Virus record (IMG/VR): IMGVR_UViG_3300005832_000004
Span: 1 to 24,208 of that record
Length of the DNA stretch: 24,208 nt
Direction: 5' to 3' (one strand)
Source of the DNA: a virus
Shown in pieces: positions 22,089 through 24,208 of this stretch. How positions within the stretch are numbered: position 1 is the first letter of the stretch; each line of letters begins with the position of its first letter. The notes below the pieces were generated by a model that was not told the origin of the DNA, did no database searches, and saw only the letters and a list, made by a program, of their open reading frames with translations. A program made the translations under genes and the position numbers.

Positions 22089-24208
22089 TTATAGTGGTTC
22101 TATTGTTACAGTAGTTATATTGCTGTTTTTCCCACGGCTGTCTTTAACGCTTACTTTTATGCTTGAAGAATTTGGTGTGTGATCTATGAATCTTAACCCC
22201 TCCAGCAAATCTTTTAATTGTTGGTATGTTAATTTATTCGGACGCACTCTTACTATATAGAACTTGCCATCAAGGATATCTTCTCCGGAACCCTCTGTAA
22301 CAAACAGGGTTCCATCAAGCAAGCCAGTAGACGAAGAAAATATTCTGGAAAGGCCGTCCAACATACCTGCTTTTGCACTTTTTAAAACTGTTCTGCCATC
22401 AAAATATCCAGAACCGCCGCTTTTAATTAATGCTGACCCATCTATAAACAACTCCGACAGGCTCTTTATATTAATGTCGCCATCAAATAAAGCGGATGTG
22501 GTTTTTTTAACCCCCAAAGTTCCATCAAAGATAGTGGTTATGCTGCTTTTTAAAACAGACTTGCCGTCGAACAGGGCTACCGGACTATCCTTTAAAACTG
22601 TTTTACCATCAAACAGTCCTGTCTTAGAATCAGAAAAAGACACATATGCTTCACCATCGAACAAGTTGGTAACTGTTTTTTCTGTACGCAAAAGGCCGTC
22701 TAACAAAGAATATGTGCTGTCTTTTAAAACGCCTTTACCATCAAGCATGTTTGTTTCAGAACCAACAATATATACAACAGCCTCACCGTCGAACAGGGTG
22801 GTGGTTCTTTTTTCGGCGTACAGAAGACCATCAAATAGGTTGGCGACTCTTTTTTCGGTATATAAAAGCCCATCAAACAAATTGGTAGTTCTTTTCTCGG
22901 TATACAGAAGACCGTCAAAAACAGAGTATGCACCACTCTTTACAATAGTTTTACTGTCGAACAGGTTGGTAGCCTTTTTTTCTGCCTTTAGAAACCCATC
23001 AAAGAGAGAATATGTGCTGCCCCGTACAACAGCATTGCCATCAAATACGTCTGATTTAGAGCCAACAATAACTATATGGGTTTTGCCATCAAATAAAGTG
23101 GCAGTCTTTTCTTCTGCGGTTAACAACCCATCAAAAATAGAGGTTTTGTTGTCATTTAAAACTGTTTTACCGTCAAAGAAAGAAGTTTTACTATATTTTA
23201 TTTTTAATAGACCGTTGAACAGAGATGTCAGCCCAATACTCTCGTCATCTCCATAAATACCCGGATGCCAATAAATTAAATCGGTAGGCTTTTTGAAATA
23301 TTCTATTTGTGAAGGGTATCTATAAACCGACTGCCCACCATCGGTTATACTCCACGATTTTAACGATATAAGGCGAGCCCTCGCGTCAGACGACGCACCT
23401 TTGAAATATTTAGCATCCCCAAAATGAGCAAGAACACCTGTCTGCAAAGCCAGCATCGACCATGCGACAAGCATTTTGCTATAGTGCTCGTCGGATAAAG
23501 CATTGTTGGCGTTATACCATGTATAATAAAAAGTTGTACAATTACTAACGTTCCAAGCTGAAAGATCACCGAGAGTGGTTAATGACGAGCAGCCATACCA
23601 TGTAGAACTAAAACTTGCGTTCTTGCTAACGTCCCAAAGTGAAAGATCACCGAGAGTGGTTAATAATGAGCAGTTATACCATGTATAATAAAAACTTGCG
23701 TTATTACTAACGTTCCAACTTGAGAGATCACCAAGAGTGGTTAATAATGAGCAGCCATACCATGTCCCATAAAAAGTCGTACAATTGCTAACGTTCCAAC
23801 TTGAGAGATCACCGAGAGTGGTTAATGACGAGCAGCCATACCATGCATAACTAAAAGCTTCACAATTGCTAACATCCCAAAGCGAAAGATCACCGAGCGT
23901 GGTTAATGATGAGCAGTCATACCATGCCGCATGTAAACTTGTCGTACCAGTTATGTCTGGGGCGCCCGTTGTGTCACTAACGGTCATATTCGAACAGCCA
24001 CAAAAATAGTAGCCAGTATTCCCAAGTCGAAAAACGCCGTTTCCCCAATCTGATAAATCTCTAACTTTTGGTGCAGAGGCGGAACTATCAAAATACCACC
24101 CATAACAGGTTCCGGTAATTGTTATGGTATACTCATTTTGAACAGAATATGTATGGGTTTTTGCAGCATCACTCCATGCTACTATATCGTTGTTGCTGGA
24201 ATCGCCCC
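22089..24208 (-). CDS. Repeat-rich adhesin-like tail protein, 5' end outside the window
   Basis: At least 705 residues; the frame is open without a stop to the right edge, so the Met at 23987 is internal, not the start. In order: an N-terminal part with HTYSVQNEYTITITG, DLSDWGNG, LGNTGYYFCGCSN, which resembles BspA-like leucine-rich surface proteins (DUF285); five 27-residue repeats with WYxCSxLTTLGDLSxWxVS (23520-23924); a capping segment (MLVAWSMLALQTGV, ARARLISLKSWSITDGG); about 30 residues of linker; 23 copies of a roughly 14-residue repeat centred on L/F-D-G (22266-23227); and a C-terminal domain (LTYQQLKDLLEGLRF, then a beta tail VSVKDSRGKNSN) that may anchor or trimerise it. It is most likely a long fibre or adhesin that binds the host surface; position ahead of the packaging genes supports a virion role. 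Confidence 0.75.
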   Translation of the reverse strand, partial: GDSSNNDIVAWSDAAKTHTYSVQNEYTITITGTCYGWYFDSSASAPKVRDLSDWGNGVFRLGNTGYYFCGCSNMTVSDTTGAPDITGTTSLHAAWYDCSSLTTLGDLSLWDVSNCEAFSYAWYGCSSLTTLGDLSSWNVSNCTTFYGTWYGCSLLTTLGDLSSWNVSNNASFYYTWYNCSLLTTLGDLSLWDVSKNASFSSTWYGCSSLTTLGDLSAWNVSNCTTFYYTWYNANNALSDEHYSKMLVAWSMLALQTGVLAHFGDAKYFKGASSDARARLISLKSWSITDGGQSVYRYPSQIEYFKKPTDLIYWHPGIYGDDESIGLTSLFNGLLKIKYSKTSFFDGKTVLNDNKTSIFDGLLTAEEKTATLFDGKTHIVIVGSKSDVFDGNAVVRGSTYSLFDGFLKAEKKATNLFDSKTIVKSGAYSVFDGLLYTEKRTTNLFDGLLYTEKRVANLFDGLLYAEKRTTTLFDGEAVVYIVGSETNMLDGKGVLKDSTYSLLDGLLRTEKTVTNLFDGEAYVSFSDSKTGLFDGKTVLKDSPVALFDGKSVLKSSITTIFDGTLGVKKTTSALFDGDINIKSLSELFIDGSALIKSGGSGYFDGRTVLKSAKAGMLDGLSRIFSSSTGLLDGTLFVTEGSGEDILDGKFYIVRVRPNKLTYQQLKDLLEGLRFIDHTPNSSSIKVSVKDSRGKNSNITTVTIEPL
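22266..23227 (-). repeat. 23 tandem copies of a 14-residue FDG repeat (about 42 bp each)
   Basis: The unit is roughly x-L-F-D-G-x-x-x-x-x-K-x-x-T. Most units are 14 residues; a few carry two or three extra residues (for example THIVIVGSKSDVFDG, VVYIVGSETNMLDG). Three neighbouring units near 22796-22920 (LLYTEKRTTNLFDG, LLYTEKRVANLFDG, LLYAEKRTTTLFDG) are nearly identical, indicating recent duplication, while outer units have diverged. Confidence 0.9.
23520..23924 (-). repeat. Five tandem 81-bp repeats encoding leucine-rich-type units
   Basis: Marker sequence AGATCACC recurs at 23563, 23644, 23725, 23806 and 23887, exactly 81 bases apart. Each 81-base unit encodes 27 residues (WYxCSxLTTLGDLSxWxVSxxxxFxxx). 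The DNA is highly similar between units, with variation mainly after the Val-Ser step (NCEAFSYA, NCTTFYGT, NNASFYYT, KNASFSST, NCTTFYYT). Confidence 0.92.

Noticed and set aside
22264-23256. 330-codon open frame on the plus strand opposite the FDG repeats
   Set aside because: The in-frame 42-base period repeats the same stop-free reading on the opposite strand, giving a Pro/Ser-rich periodic sequence. One stop-free unit copied many times explains the length.
23520-23924. Regularly spaced repeats that could suggest a CRISPR array
   Set aside because: The whole 81-base unit is conserved and translates in frame as a protein repeat; there are no unique spacers.
1-24208. tRNA genes, integrase or attachment sites
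   Set aside because: Coding is nearly continuous and the few short gaps show no cloverleaf, integrase or att-like repeats.

Overview
The window is a piece of a tailed double-stranded DNA phage genome (or prophage), most likely a podovirus whose morphogenesis module resembles that of Salmonella phage P22. The evidence is a P22-type run on the minus strand: large terminase, portal of 726 residues, Glu/Lys-rich scaffold, coat protein of 424 residues, a gp4-type connector, a gp10-type plug, three large Ala/Gly-rich candidate ejection proteins and a tailspike-like protein. The DNA is AT-rich (roughly 40% GC by eye), genes are packed with overlaps or gaps of a few bases, and no stretch of 300 bases lacks a gene. 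The host cannot be named. Sec-type signal peptides, AGGA/GGAG ribosome-binding sites and P22-type tail machinery suggest a Gram-negative bacterium.

Layout. Positions 3-2009 (plus strand) are the end of an early or metabolic operon: the tail of an unknown gene, an SNF2-type helicase with a TTG start, and a dCMP-deaminase-like protein with an unusual Cys-Ala-Glu zinc site. A strong bidirectional terminator (2027-2065) separates it from the late operon, which fills the rest of the window on the minus strand and is read from right to left.

Late operon in transcription order: a 5'-truncated adhesin-like protein with five 27-residue leucine-rich-type repeats and then 23 copies of a roughly 14-residue 'FDG' repeat (24208-22089); two small unassigned proteins (22070-21047); large terminase, portal, scaffold and coat (21032-15314); a hairpin; a two-helix membrane protein; two consecutive proteins with N-terminal signal peptides, one polysaccharide-lyase-like with an Ig-like domain and one fibre-like (14991-12429); gp4-like and gp10-like tail proteins; an 84-residue protein; a cupin-like protein; three candidate DNA-ejection proteins; a P22-tailspike-like adaptor with three carbohydrate-binding-module-like repeats; and a beta-rich terminal protein.

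How it fits together: terminase packages DNA through the portal into a shell built from coat on scaffold. The gp4-like and gp10-like proteins close the vertex, the three ejection proteins travel inside the head, and the spike and fibre proteins recognise the host surface. The most unusual parts are the long FDG-repeat protein and the pair of signal-peptide proteins placed between the coat and connector genes, which implies that some products of the structural operon are exported from the infected cell. No integrase, lysozyme, tRNA, CRISPR array or reverse transcriptase is visible.
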